Shown piece after piece: positions 45,301 to 56,238 of a DNA stretch of 64,000 nucleotides (its first letter is position 1; the number at the start of each line of letters is the position of its first letter). The position numbers and the translations under genes were made by a program. The notes below the pieces were generated by a model. The model did not search any database. It was given only the letters and a program-made list of their open reading frames with translations, and was not told the origin of the DNA. The stretch is from Dactylis glomerata. Taxonomy: Eukaryota; Streptophyta; Magnoliopsida; Poales; Poaceae. The stretch covers positions 6,382,852 to 6,446,851 of the forward strand of contig QXEO01000464.1 of the NCBI GenBank assembly GCA_007115705.1, in the 5' to 3' direction.

Positions 45301-46373
45301 CAAATCTAACTATACTAATTTTACATAATATAATTAAGTTTTAGTTGCTCTATTTATTCGGTCAAAATTTGCTTTAAAATACGTGTGCGCCTTATTTTTT
45401 TTAAACGTAGGTAGTACTACAAGAGTCTCCTGTTTCCGTGATTAATTAATCTGCATGCAGGCTTGAGGACGGCTGGAAGGACGCTGTATTGGGGCACCCA
45501 ATATTACAGGAATCGGATGATGACAGAATCACATCTTATCTGGCGGTGCACAGATCCCTGGGGGAGCTGAATGAGTTGGACAAAACAAAGTTGGCGAACC
45601 TGTTGTACAATGAGTTTTCTGAAATCTATAAGGAGGATCACCAGCTCGCGGTGGTGCCTCCTTTATTAAATGAAAATCCCGCGGAGAGAAAGAGACATGC
45701 GCGTCACTTGGCTTTGAGATATCTTCTTGATCCAAACGACAAAGCCATCAATGGGCTCTTTAACTTCAAAACGGATCAGCAGACACGTCCATGTACCTAT
45801 GGCGGTGAGATAGTCCACCTGGAATTCCTCAATCTATCAAAAAACATGCTACGCCATGGAACAGACTATGACTCGGTACGTACATATACTATATAATATA
45901 TATATATATATACCTTCCCGGTCTGATTCATGGATCAATCTGATGCGTTATTTACTTGTGCCGGTAGTTGCTGTGGGACAAGAGAGAAATGGTCAGGAGG
46001 ATCAGGGCTATTTTTATGAGCTACCTCAGCGTCGCGCACAGTTATGTGCATACGCTGAAGGAACAGGTGTCTCCTTGGCACTCCCCATACCAAGCGAGTA
46101 AGTTCTGAATGCATGCATTGCCTTTCTACCTAGTACTAGTACTACTTAACAAAGTCCAGCCATAATGTACTACTAGAAAGAGTACTAACTAATATTCGTT
46201 TCATTGAATTGGGTCTTAGCCTCGCTACCGCCACCATCAACCGCTATCACTTTCGGGGATTTCCTCTTCCCATTGTGGGGGCCGCAGGCGCCGGAGTAGC
46301 AGCAGCAGCCGTGGCGGGGGCTGCCCTGAAGGCGAAGGGGAAGGTCCAGCTGCCGAGGGAACTGAATGGCTGA
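42381..46373 (+). CDS. Multi-exon host gene, function unknown (5' end unresolved)
   Basis: The best candidate for a non-transposon gene. Exons with good GT/AG borders and matching phases: 42792-42905, 43614-43990, 44112-44375, 45461-45875, 45968-46097, about 433 codons in one frame. Earlier exons 42381-42448 (EDSQKVRTKATKREII) and 42605-42678 look coding, but the junction to 42792 is out of frame, so the 5' model is open. The last exon starts at 46220: canonical splicing ends at 46297-46299, whereas the neighbouring frame gives a better-looking Gly/Ala-rich tail (IVGAAGAGVAAAAVAGAA) ending in TGA at 46371-46373. The protein is charged and soluble-looking (LRYLLDPNDKAINGLFNFK, DDDRITSYLAVHRSLGELNE). 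I recognise no domain. Introns carry MITEs. Confidence 0.65.
44965..45402. mobile_element. Stowaway-like MITE (outer, degraded) in an intron
   Basis: Ends are partially complementary: GAATAAGGCGTCCTCGTTTTACG on the left, and ACGTGTGCGCCTTATTTTTTTT on the right. It is split by a younger MITE at 45035-45249. The right terminus is eroded. Confidence 0.55.
45035..45249. mobile_element. Stowaway (Tc1/Mariner) MITE with TA duplication
   Basis: Terminal inverted repeats of about 40 bp (CTCCCTCCGTCCCGGTGTAT ... ATACACCGGGACAGAGGGAG), TA at 45033-45034 and 45250-45251. 215 bp, no coding, palindromic and AT-rich inside. It lies in the intron between exons 44112-44375 and 45461-45875. Confidence 0.93.
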
Positions 46374-46874
46374 TCAATCAATCTACTTTATTTAGTCTTA
46401 ATTGGATCGGTGTTACTTAGACTACTCTAGTATTCTATTCTAGTCCACCTGCATGTTGTTTAGTATCAAAATTGGTGACTCGTGGCATGGGTCCAGACCA
46501 ACACAACAGTTCGTTTCTTAATCTGCCTCCCAGTACTGTAACACCCATATATCCATGGACCAGTTATATTTTCTTTTACCAGTGCGTTCCTTTTTGTCTA
46601 CTCCGAGCGGGGTGCTCTGCCTGTAGGCACAACGTCGTCGCCGGTGCCCAATTCCTATATCCATGGAGTAGACACCTCATCACCGATGTCCAGGAAAAAG
46701 TTCTAGGCATCGCTCCGACAGCGTAGGAAGCCATAGCCATCAAGGCACCATGTAACTATTGGATGGAGGAGTTGGGCATCGATGCTCTCCTACTTGCTCT
46801 GATCCCTTGGACATTTTGTTTGGGCGTCGGTCTTCGGACACCGGCCATCGGAGCCAAAAGTTATTTGGGCACCA
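46374..46874. other. Probable 3' flank of the host gene
   Basis: No ORF of substance. Directly after the candidate TGA the sequence is T-rich and terminator-like (TGATCAATCAATCTACTTTA), compatible with a 3' UTR. I see nothing recognisable in 46500-46870. Confidence 0.4.
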
Positions 46875-48295
46875 TAGTTTTTTGAAATGGAGGCAAAAGA
46901 ATTGTCTCATTCATTAATTAAGAAGAAGAGAGTTGTTCAATTAATTTACGAAAAACTAAGCGAAAACCGTTACAAACTAAACCACGAAGGCATCCAAGGC
47001 ACACCTGCACCACCTAAAACATGAGACAACATTATCACAACACATACGACTCCAAACACAAAGCTCCTACAACACACCACAATGGGGGTCTTAACAACCC
47101 AAAAGTGCCTGACACAACCACAACCAAGAAGACACGCCAACTCGCCAAGACACCGAGAGTCGAGAGACATCCATCAAGCAACCACATATACCTTTTCCAT
47201 GGCGCCACTCTTCTTCCTCCTACACTTGTTTGATTTCTCCATGGTGCCACCTTTCTTGCTCTTATCCCTGTTAGCCTTTTCCTTCAAGAGACACCCAATC
47301 GTCTTGGATGATCCGGGGTTAGCAGCAGCCAAAGTGGCAAAGAAATCACATATTTCTTTGGCAACGAGAGAACCAGGAACACGTGCCACCGCTGTAGACG
47401 TATCAACCACATCACCTACAGGAACCACATGCCCAATGGACTTGGGCAAGACCGCATCACCACTCCCCTCGAAGTCTAGCACATGGCTCGACAAAGCCTG
47501 CTCCAAGATCTCAAGCGAACCGACCTTCGCTTTCTCATCGGACAGAGGCACAACAAGTTACCCACACATCTCTTGAAGCTCAGGCATGACCTGCACCACC
47601 GGAGCCACCCACGTGAAGAGAAATGGTCATAAAGGTTCGCTCCACTCTCGTCCATGAAACCAACATCAGGCACAACCAAAGGACGCACCTCAGAAGTGCT
47701 CTGTAACACAGGCGACGTCATGGAAAGCCTATCCAGTGTAGCCTCAGCCCGCTCTAGAAAGCTCCCAATCCGTAGCATCCAACCTTGCATGGAGTCGACA
47801 ACAGCACGCAGAGGTTAGACCATCTCTTGAAGGTGAAAGTAAGCCATGTTGAGAAGCTCAGAGCGCAACAGTTCAGCCTGCTCTTCCAAAGCAGCCCGCA
47901 CAGGAGTGCAAACAACAGATGCCCAAGTAATAGGACTGGCATCAAACTGGGTCCTCCGAGGAGTTGGAACTTGGCAATGCTCGGCTGCAAAGCATGGCGA
48001 CGATGTTGCAGCGCTTGCCAACAAGCTAAGTAGACGCCAAGCGTTGCGGCACCCGCATGCCCGATGTCCATTCTCAAGGCATCGAGAGCATCTGAAGGGA
48101 TCTCTACACGCAGCTGCACGATGTCCACGAGCAAGACACCTACAACACCTTCCTGCAAGCCAAGTGGGAATGGAACGCAAAGCATTTGATGGGACTAGCA
48201 ACGTCGGACGGCGCGGGCTGAGCCGTGGCAATAGATTCTGCCAGCAACCGTGCTCTCCCGTCTCAGGTAGTTTTGCAATGCTGTGGAAGGCCTAA
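46875..48295 (-). pseudogene. LINE ORF1-type gene remnant joined to a LINE 3' end
   Basis: The minus strand encodes two CCHC knuckles (CCRCLARGHRAAAC and CSRCLENGHRACGC) followed by RNAWRLLSLLA, the pattern of plant LINE ORF1 nucleic-acid-binding proteins. Then comes a region with MPLSDEKAKVGSLEILEQAL and KEICDFFATLAAANPGSSK, and a Lys-rich tail ending near 47174. Frame changes separate the parts. The tail is followed directly by a LINE-like 3' UTR and A-run (T-run at 46879-46884) with no endonuclease/RT. The N-terminus is missing at about 48295. It is either an ORF1-only element or one with ORF2 deleted. Confidence 0.75.
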
Positions 48296-48362
48296 GAGTT
48301 TAGGATTTGTTTGGAAACTACTCCACATCATGTTGTGGTGCGGATATAACCTCTTATAATTT

Positions 48363-49713
48363 ACTAGAGAATAAGCACGTGCGTTGCAACGAAAAGAATA
48401 TTATTTCCTAAATTTATTTTAGCTGCTACATGTAAAGAAGGAATATATATTCAAGAAACATCTCTATTTATTGATATACTTGATTATGTGACACGCCACA
48501 TGTTGCCCCAAGTATAATATTAAGACAACCTGTCGTGGGCACAATCAACTCACACATACTCATCGGAATGAACATAATTAATTACTAGGAAGATTCAGCG
48601 CGGCGGCACGCCGTGCCCGTGTGATGCTGACTTTTTCGCGTATATATAGTAAGTTTTGGATCAATAAATGATGGTATGAGATCCAGCAATGGAGTGCGCA
48701 CATACATTGATCATAAAGCGGTTAAAAATAGAAGATAATAATATTTTTTCCGTCTACAAGAGGCGATGAATGATCCAACAGTGTGATCAAAATAAAAGAG
48801 GTGACAAATAATAAAGTATTCTTTTGCATAGTTGTTGTGGAAGAAGGCAGTATTACTCCTATAGGGTGATCATGAGGTAATAAATCAAAAAGGCCACAAA
48901 TAGTGGAGTACTCGCTGGTAGGGTGAGAAAATCAATAAAAAATGGTATGAGACGGTCAATAGAATAAGGTATGAGATGATTGATAAAATAGAATATTATA
49001 TGTATAAACCTTCGGTCTTAATATAATGTATGTATAAAAATATGTTATTTCGAGTATAAAAGGGGGCAGTGAATAATAGAGTATTTTCTATGCCGAATAG
49101 TGAAGCATTTTTTGAAGTTATTCTTGAAGAAGGTAATATATACCCCCCAAGACGATCGTGAGGTGATCGATAGAAATATATAGTAGTATTTTTTCAAATA
49201 AAAAAGGTTATGAATAGTTGAGTATTTGTTTTCCCAAAGTTACTATCGAAGAGTACGATGCTAATGCATAGGAAGGCAGTCCCTACTGAAGCTGTTGCCA
49301 AGACAATTACAAATGAAGAATTTTTGTTCAGGCAATGATACTTACTTTAAAAGAACTATCATAAGAAATAACTTTTGAAAATTTACTATCGGGAAATTAA
49401 TGCCAAGAATTACCCGGCGTGATCAGTAGGAGAAGGTAGTAATATTTTTCTTGAAAAGGCGGTGAATAGAGGAGTAATTTATCTCCCAAAGTCATTAAAT
49501 AATAATCCCAAAGCTATGACAAGATATTTACCATTGGAAATTATTATAGGGGAATCCTGAAGCTACCACGGAAAAAGACATTTACCATTCAAAATTACCG
49601 TAAAAGAAGACATTTATCGTTGAAGTATTAAGTGAAAATAAATAAATGCTAAGGAATGACTCTTCATGCACCGTTGAAAAATTATGGTTGGATAATTACC
49701 ATAAATTCTAGTT
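48363..49713 (-). mobile_element. Helitron-like 3' end and degenerate repeat DNA
   Basis: ACTAG at 48362-48366 followed by CACGTGCGTTGCAACG is the reverse complement of a common grass Helitron 3' terminus (hairpin then CTAGT). The 5' end is not clear, so the extent to 49713 is only an upper limit. No ORF. From 48757 to 49480 a word of the form AAAAGG(n)GGTGAATA(n)GAGTATT recurs at least five times in diverged form. Confidence 0.45.
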
Positions 49714-50601
49714 TGTTGGTAAACCCCAAGAGAAGGTTTTGATGAATATAGCAGCAAGTTTTCCCTCAATTAAGAAACCAAGGCATGTCGATCAGGAGAA
49801 GAGCAGATAATACGATTGAAGGTGATGCTTGCAAGCTTCGCGACAGCTCCGGATAATTTATATATGGCGTATCGTTCAAGCTTTGCTTTGCGAGCAGCAA
49901 CGTGGAACCTGCACACAATACAACCAAGTATTTTGTTTCCAACTTGCGATGAGGTTGTCAGTCTCACCGGTTTGCTTGAAACAAAGGTTATGAGCGTATC
50001 GAGTGGAAAGTGATAATAGTATGCGAGTAAAGTAAACAGTGCGAGTAAAGTAAACAGGTGATAGCAATATGATGGAAATAGGACCGGGGTCCACAGTCCA
50101 CTAGTGGTGTCTCTCCATAAGATAAATAACACATGCTGGGTAAATAAATTACAGTTGGGCAATTGACAGAATAAAGATAAACGTGATATGTCAAGAAGAT
50201 CACTATGCGATTTACTCTGGGCATTACAACAAAATACATAGACCGCCATCCAACTGCATCTATGACTAATAATCCACTCATGGGGATATTATCCAAACAC
50301 CCCATGAGTATTAAGTTGCGAACAACAGATAATTGCTTTAAGCAAAGTGTGTAATGTAAACAAAGCATATGCCCTCGAGTATATGAATGTTGTTCCCTAG
50401 TAGCAACAGCACATCTACAACCTTAGAGGTTTCTGTCACTCCCCCAGATTAAATAGAGGCATGAACCTACTATCGAGCATAAATACCCCCTCTTGAAGTC
50501 ACTAGCAACGACTCGGCCAAGATAGCTACTAACAACGGAGAGCATGCAAGATCATAAACAACATAGAGATAACATAAGATATATTTTAGTATAGCAAAAC
50601 T
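49714..50601 (-). repeat. Inverted Athila-type LTR fragment, left part
   Basis: Reverse complement of the 3' two-thirds of the same LTR type as 50602-52230 (begins TGTTGGTAAACCCC, contains the TCACCGGTTTGCTT and CCACTAGTGGTGTCTCTCC blocks). It resumes at 57866-58019 after the nested element. The left terminus is truncated. Confidence 0.85.
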
Positions 50602-52230
50602 TGATACGTCTCAAACGTATCTATAATTTTTGATCCTCCATGCTTTGTTTTACACCATTTGCCTATTGTTTCGTTACACTTAGTGGCACTTTTATACATT
50701 TTCCGGAACTAACCTATTAACGAAGTGCCACAGTGCCAGTTTCCTGTTTTCTGCTGTTTTTGTGTTTCAGAAGTGATACACATGAAATATTCTCGGAATT
50801 GGACGAAACAAGTTCCTGAAGTCATATTTCACCGGGGAGCTCCCAAACATCCGAAGACCTGATGGAGGGGGGCCACGTGGCACCCACACACAGGGGCGGC
50901 GCGGCCTGGCCCCTGGCCGCGCCAGCCCCGTGTGAGGCCGCGTGGCTCCACCTCTGACAGCCCCCTTTCGCCTACATATACCCCCTGACGAGAAAAACCT
51001 AAGGGCCCGATCAGTTTTCCAGAATACATCGCGATCTGCCGCCGCCGTCGACCCGAAGATCGGGAGGGTCCAGAAGCTCTTCCCGGCACCCTGCCGGAGA
51101 GGGGAATCGCCACCGGAGGTCTCCTTCATCGCCATGATTGCCTCCGGAGCGATGAGTGAATAGTCTACCTTGGACTATGGGTCCATAGCAGTAGCTAGCT
51201 GGTTGTCTTCTCCACCATGTGCTTCATGTTTAGATCTCATGAGCTGCCATACATGATTGAGATCACCATTATGTAATTCTATGATGTTGGTTTGTTGGGA
51301 TCCGATGAATATTGGTGTTTATGATTAAGTTGCTGTACTGAATTATATCTTTTATTATCTCTATGCTGTTTATGATCTTGCATGCTCTCCGTTGTTAGTA
51401 GCTATCTTGGCCGAGTAGTTGCTAGTGACTCCAAGAGGGGGTATTTATGCTCGATAGTGGGTTCATGCCTCTATTTCACCTGGGGGAGTGACAGAAACCT
51501 CTAAGGTGGTAGATGTGCTGTTGCTACTAGGGAGAAAACAACATTCATATGCTCAACGACATATGCTTTGTTTACATTACACACTTTGCTTAATGCAATT
51601 ATCTGTTGTTCGCAACTTAATACTTCTAGGGTGTTCGGATGATATCCCCGGGGGTGGATTATTAGTCATAGATGCAGTTGGATGGCGGTCTATGTATTTT
51701 GTTGTAATGCCCAGAGTAAATCTCATAGTGATCTTCTTGACATATCACGTTAGCTCTATTCTATCAATTGCCCAACTGTAATTTGTTTACCCAGCATGTT
51801 ATATTATCTATGGAGAGACACCACTAGTGAACTGTGGACCCCGGTCCTATTTTAATCATATTGCAATCAACTGTTTACTTTTCCCGCACTGTTTACTTTA
51901 CTCGCATACTCTACTGTTTTCCACTCGATACGCTCATAACCTTTGTTTTAAGCAAACCGGTGAGATTGACAACCTCATCGCAAGTTGGGAACAAAGTATT
52001 TGTTTGTGTGTGTGCAGGTTCCACAAACACCTTCAGTCGTCACCGTCTCTCTTCTCCTGATCGACATTAAACCTTGGTTTCTTAACTGAGGGAAAACTTG
52101 CTGCTACACTCATCATACCTTCCTCTTGGGGTTCCCAACGGGCTGGTCATCACCACGCACAAGGACGTACTGCTCCCACGTCAACTACATGCCACAGCTC
52201 TTTTCTGGCGTCATTATCACACGAGTAGCA
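50602..52230 (+). repeat. 5' LTR of the 50602-57865 element
   Basis: 1629 bp, TGATACGTCTCAAAC...CACGAGTAGCA. Contains a GC-rich inverted repeat (CACACAGGGGCGG...CCCCGTGTGAGG, about 50887-50938) just upstream of a CCTACATATACCCC core promoter at about 50970. Confidence 0.93.
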
Positions 52231-52240
52231 GCCTTTTTTC

Positions 52241-52258
52241 TGGCGCCGTTGCCGGGGA
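52241..52258 (+). promoter_or_regulatory. Primer binding site, tRNA-Asp type
   Basis: TGGCGCCGTTGCCGGGGA, complementary to the 3' end of tRNA-Asp, starting 10 bp after the 5' LTR end. Confidence 0.9.
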
Positions 52259-52423
52259 AGAGAGAAGACTTCTGCGAGGGGAGTTCTTCGCACACACATT
52301 CTTTACTTTGTTATTTGTTTTGCTTTACTTTATTTATTTTACCTGCATTGCTTTTTATATCAAAAACCCAAAAAAAAATTAGAATCCTTGGTAGCTGTTT
52401 TTACTTGTTTACTTTATTTTACT

Positions 52424-53290
52424 ATGTCTAGTTTAGTTGCTACTACTATGTCGCCCGAGGAAATGATTTTCACTTTTAAGCAAAAAGACGAAGAAAGCTT
52501 TAAAGAAGCTTGGTCTAGAATTTATGATTGGCATGGAAAAACTGAACCTAAAATGACTTTGAGTTTGCTTCTTAGTAGTTTTTACTTTGGACTTTCTCTT
52601 TGTTATAGATATGCTTTGGATGCTATTGCAGAAGGAGATTTCCTTCATTGTGATGGAGATCAAGCCTTCAATATTATAAAGAAGTTGATTACAATTTATA
52701 GCATGCCAACCTATTTTGATTCCTCTCTTGTGAGCATTTTTAATAGACTAAATACTCTTGAGACTCACACTGCTAGTTTGAATTCTTGCTACAATACTTT
52801 GCGCCAACATTTTGATTATGTACCAACAAATACTGAACCTTCGAGCTGGTATCCTACAATAAAAATCACCATTAGTGGTGAAACTTTTCATGCTCGTTGT
52901 GATATTATGTCTGAATTTTGTCTCATGCCAAAGGATGTTTATGAATCTTTGAGCCTTTGGAAGCTTTCTGAGGGAGGAGAAGAAATTTTTCTTACTAATA
53001 ATGCCACCATATTTCCCCTTGGAATAGCTGAAGGAGTCTTTACAAAAATCCTAGGAAGAATGATATCTACTGATTATCTTGTTATTGAATGTGTAGGAAA
53101 AGGACAAATCACACTTGGAAGATCCATTATGAAACTCCTTGGCGCCGTTATCGATGTGGGAAAAGGCAATATAACATTCACTACTCCACCTTGCAATAAC
53201 CATGTCTTTCCTAGAGTCAAGAGCAAAGGTAAGAAAGGGAGACGTAAGGCACGTGCTGATCTTAGCACTTCATCTCTTGATATTACTTGA
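52424..53290 (+). CDS. Gag/protease-like protein of non-autonomous gypsy element, 288 aa
   Basis: The element's only ORF. ATG at 52424 (MSSLVATTMSPEEMIFTFKQ) is chosen over the upstream in-frame ATG at 52388 because the extra residues are translated leader. The N-terminal half resembles a shortened Gag (ESFKEAWSRIYDWHGK, LCYRYALDAIAEGDFLHCDG) without a CCHC knuckle. The C-terminal half (about residues 140-255) has the outline of a retroviral-type aspartic protease: YPTIKITISGETFHARCD, then MPKDVYESLSLW, then GQITLGRSIMKLLG in the place of the ILGRPFL strand. The active-site D-[ST]-G is not present: D160 is followed by I-M-S. The tail is Lys/Arg-rich (KSKGKKGRRKARAD). An open frame that kept its fold but lost the active site suggests a structural role. 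This is inference. Confidence 0.8.
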   Translation: MSSLVATTMSPEEMIFTFKQKDEESFKEAWSRIYDWHGKTEPKMTLSLLLSSFYFGLSLCYRYALDAIAEGDFLHCDGDQAFNIIKKLITIYSMPTYFDSSLVSIFNRLNTLETHTASLNSCYNTLRQHFDYVPTNTEPSSWYPTIKITISGETFHARCDIMSEFCLMPKDVYESLSLWKLSEGGEEIFLTNNATIFPLGIAEGVFTKILGRMISTDYLVIECVGKGQITLGRSIMKLLGAVIDVGKGNITFTTPPCNNHVFPRVKSKGKKGRRKARADLSTSSLDIT

Positions 53291-56238
53291 TTCGCACTTT
53301 TCTGCGCCTAGCTCAAAGGCGTTAAAGAAAAGCACTCTTGGGAGATAACCCAATGTTTACTTTACAGTACTTTTTCTTTTATTTGAGTCTTGGAAGTCAT
53401 TACTACTATAATGACTGCTCCTTATCTTGTTTGTTTCGTTTTTGTGCCAAGAGAAGCCTCTAATATGAGTGAGGTAAAGATTTGGGGAAACTGCTGTCCT
53501 GAAACTGTTTTCGGTGCTGCACCGTAAAAATTCGTGAAAATTCTCTGTTTATCTTTTGGATCTGCGATTTCTTGTGCATATGCCCCAGGTTATATCCAAA
53601 CTTTTCTTAGTTGAACACTTTTTGATTTGAGCAACGGAAAATCCCTCAAAAATTCGTCCTTTGTCAGCTGTTCAGTTTTGACAGATTTCTGCCAATATTC
53701 GTTTTTGCCACTTTATCGCTTTCTTTTGAGTTCTTTTTTATCATGGAACTCTTGTGGAAGTTTCTACAGTAGTATATACTTTATATGTGGTGGTTTTGGG
53801 TTGAAACCTGAAGCTAAAAGAGGTTGAATATATTTTATGCTTACACTAATGTTGCTAATAGAATTGTGTTTAGTTTTGTATGAAGGAAGTTTTCAAGTGT
53901 AGGGATTGGAGAATGATGAGATGAGTTGAAGAATGGACAAAAGCTCAAGCTTGGGGATGCCCAGCACCCCAAGAAATATCCAAGAAGTACAAGCGTCAAA
54001 GCTTGGGGATGCCCCCGAGGCACCCCTTCTTCATCGGCAAAAATCAGGTCACCTTTCAAAACACTATATTTTTATTGCTTCATGCACTATGTGTTTTTCT
54101 TGGAGCGTCAGTCGTCTTAGTTTTCTTAGTTAGTTTGTTTAGTTTATTTAGTTTGTTTGTTTGCTGCAATAAATGGTTGGACCCTAACAAATTTCCTTTG
54201 GAGGAGATGTACTCGTTTTCATTTGCAAAGAACGCTCAGTTTTTCACTCTTATCGTTCATCGATGCGTTCTTCTTTTTCTGCTACTGCTTTTGGTTTTCG
54301 TTTTCGCCTTGATTTGCGTTCAGATCTTTTCATATCTTTTCATCAAGGTGTATTTTTGCCTCTGATCTTCATTGGTTTTCATCAAAAGAGGTATCTTTAA
54401 AAATTTCAAATGGTGTTGGAAAAGAGAAAAAGCTTTGTGCAAAATAGTGGTACAAGAAGGAGCTTGTGTAGACTGCGGCTTAGGCTTTTTCATGTCATGC
54501 TTGATATCTTTTTGATAGTATGCTTAGTGATTTTGCTGTAGCATGACTTGTCTCAAATAACTGAGATTGCTTAATGAGCCTTTGAAAAAAATCATGCATT
54601 GTTTTTATTGTATGGAAGCATTATTTTGGTTTTCTCCTTGATGCTTTATTTGGGTTGACTTGGCGCATGCTCACACATGTTAGACTCTTACAAAGTCGCC
54701 AATAGCCTTCATGATCATTTAGTTTTTGACTTTTGATTCCATCGTATGCTTCTTTTAATGTCGCTTTGTCGCTTTGCATGATTATGACCATTATTGCTCT
54801 CTTAGTTGGTCGCTCCCACTCTTTTGCTAGCCCTCACCTTGTACTGAGTATGAGCTCTACTCGTGCATCCAACTCCTAAAAGCCAAGTTTTCCAAAGTGT
54901 CCACCATACATACCTACTAGCAATTTGCTATTCCAAGTAAATTTGACTTGCTTTTATATTCTCTTCAAATTAAACTCTTACCAGTGTTATGCGAAATTCG
55001 GTCAGTAAAGCTCTCACGAACCGGAAGGCACACTTTACTTTTTCCTGTTCTTAAAAATTTGACATTGTCGTCTCTTATGCTGAGTTGTTATGCTTGCAAG
55101 TTGTAAGTTGGATTCTAGCCCAGCCATGCTGTCATGGGGCAAGCTTTCAACATTGCACTTCTATTTGAGTTGATATTGTGATCTTTTGTTTATGGATGCC
55201 CGCTATGGGAAATGAATTGGGAATCTTGTAGGGATCATGGAGTTTGTATATGTGTTAGGGAAACGCCGGGCCGCAAATCTAAGCCATGCATAATTCATGG
55301 TGGAAATTTGCAGCATACCCATGGTGAACATTCGACGACGCATCTCACAATAAAAAGCTAAACAATGTAGCAAATAAAAGAGATGTCGAGGTGTTCATTG
55401 TCTGCTTGTCCTATCATTTTGGTGTGGGCTTGTTCCATGTCATCGGGCACGGAGGTACCCCATTGGCGGTTCTCAATGATATGCATATACTTACAATGAC
55501 AAGAGCCTTGCTTGGGACTCTAAGTAAAGTAGCATAGTTTGGGTACTCGTATTCACGGGACACGAGGTTTTCAACTTATGATTTGTCAAGCATATGCATC
55601 ATAATTGTTCTCGCATTAACTTTAACCATTCAAGATGCTTATGATGGGGGCAATGAGAGCTCAAAGCCGGTAAGTACCATAATTTTTGAAGGTTATAAAA
55701 CTTGCAATCACTGCTTCCCTCTGCGAAGGGCCTTTCTTTTACTTTTATGTTGAGTCACCACCTTCTTTCTTTATGCACCATTAAGAGAGCATAGTTGTCA
55801 TTCTTAGTGTGATATGCATTGTCCCAAAGTTTATTGATTGACTCATATTGTTGGTTTCACTTGTTCTTAAATTATTTGTATCTAGTCGCCCTCTTAAACT
55901 TTGAGGTGTCCTATGCATTTATGTTTTGCTCTCTTTGAAGGACAAGCTGAAAACCACTTGTATGTTTTTCCTTATGATTTGAACACACATTTGACTTTCA
56001 TTGTTTCATTATCATGATCTTTTGTTTGTGTTCATTTGCATGTTTACAACATGCATGGTTGCTAAGTTCTTATTGTCATGATTATATCTTCATGCCCATG
56101 TTTTAAGTTCTATTGATCCCAGCTCACCAATGCTTACATATATGATCAAGATTGTGTAGGTGCATGTCACCTCAAAAATTATTCTTTTGTTATCACTTAC
56201 CTACTCGAGGACGAGCAGGAGTTAAGCTTGGGGATGCT
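53291..56238 (+). other. Long 3' non-coding region of the gypsy element
   Basis: No ORF above 120 codons that looks like protein. Contains the GCGTTAAAGAAAAGCACTCT block (about 53317), two internal polypurine-like AAGCTTGGGGATGCCC motifs (53948 and 54000), a CTTCCCTCTGCGAAGGGCC block (about 55713) shared with the pol-bearing element, and the terminal AAGCTTGGGGATGC (about 56225-56238) that is the likely plus-strand primer. Confidence 0.75.

Noticed and set aside
50767..51135. 122-codon ORF repeated at 56404-56772
   Set aside because: Antisense reading of the two LTR promoter regions; duplicated because LTRs are duplicated.
52241..52258. Possible tRNA gene (tRNA-Asp-like sequence)
   Set aside because: Only the 18-nt 3' complement is present; it is a primer binding site.
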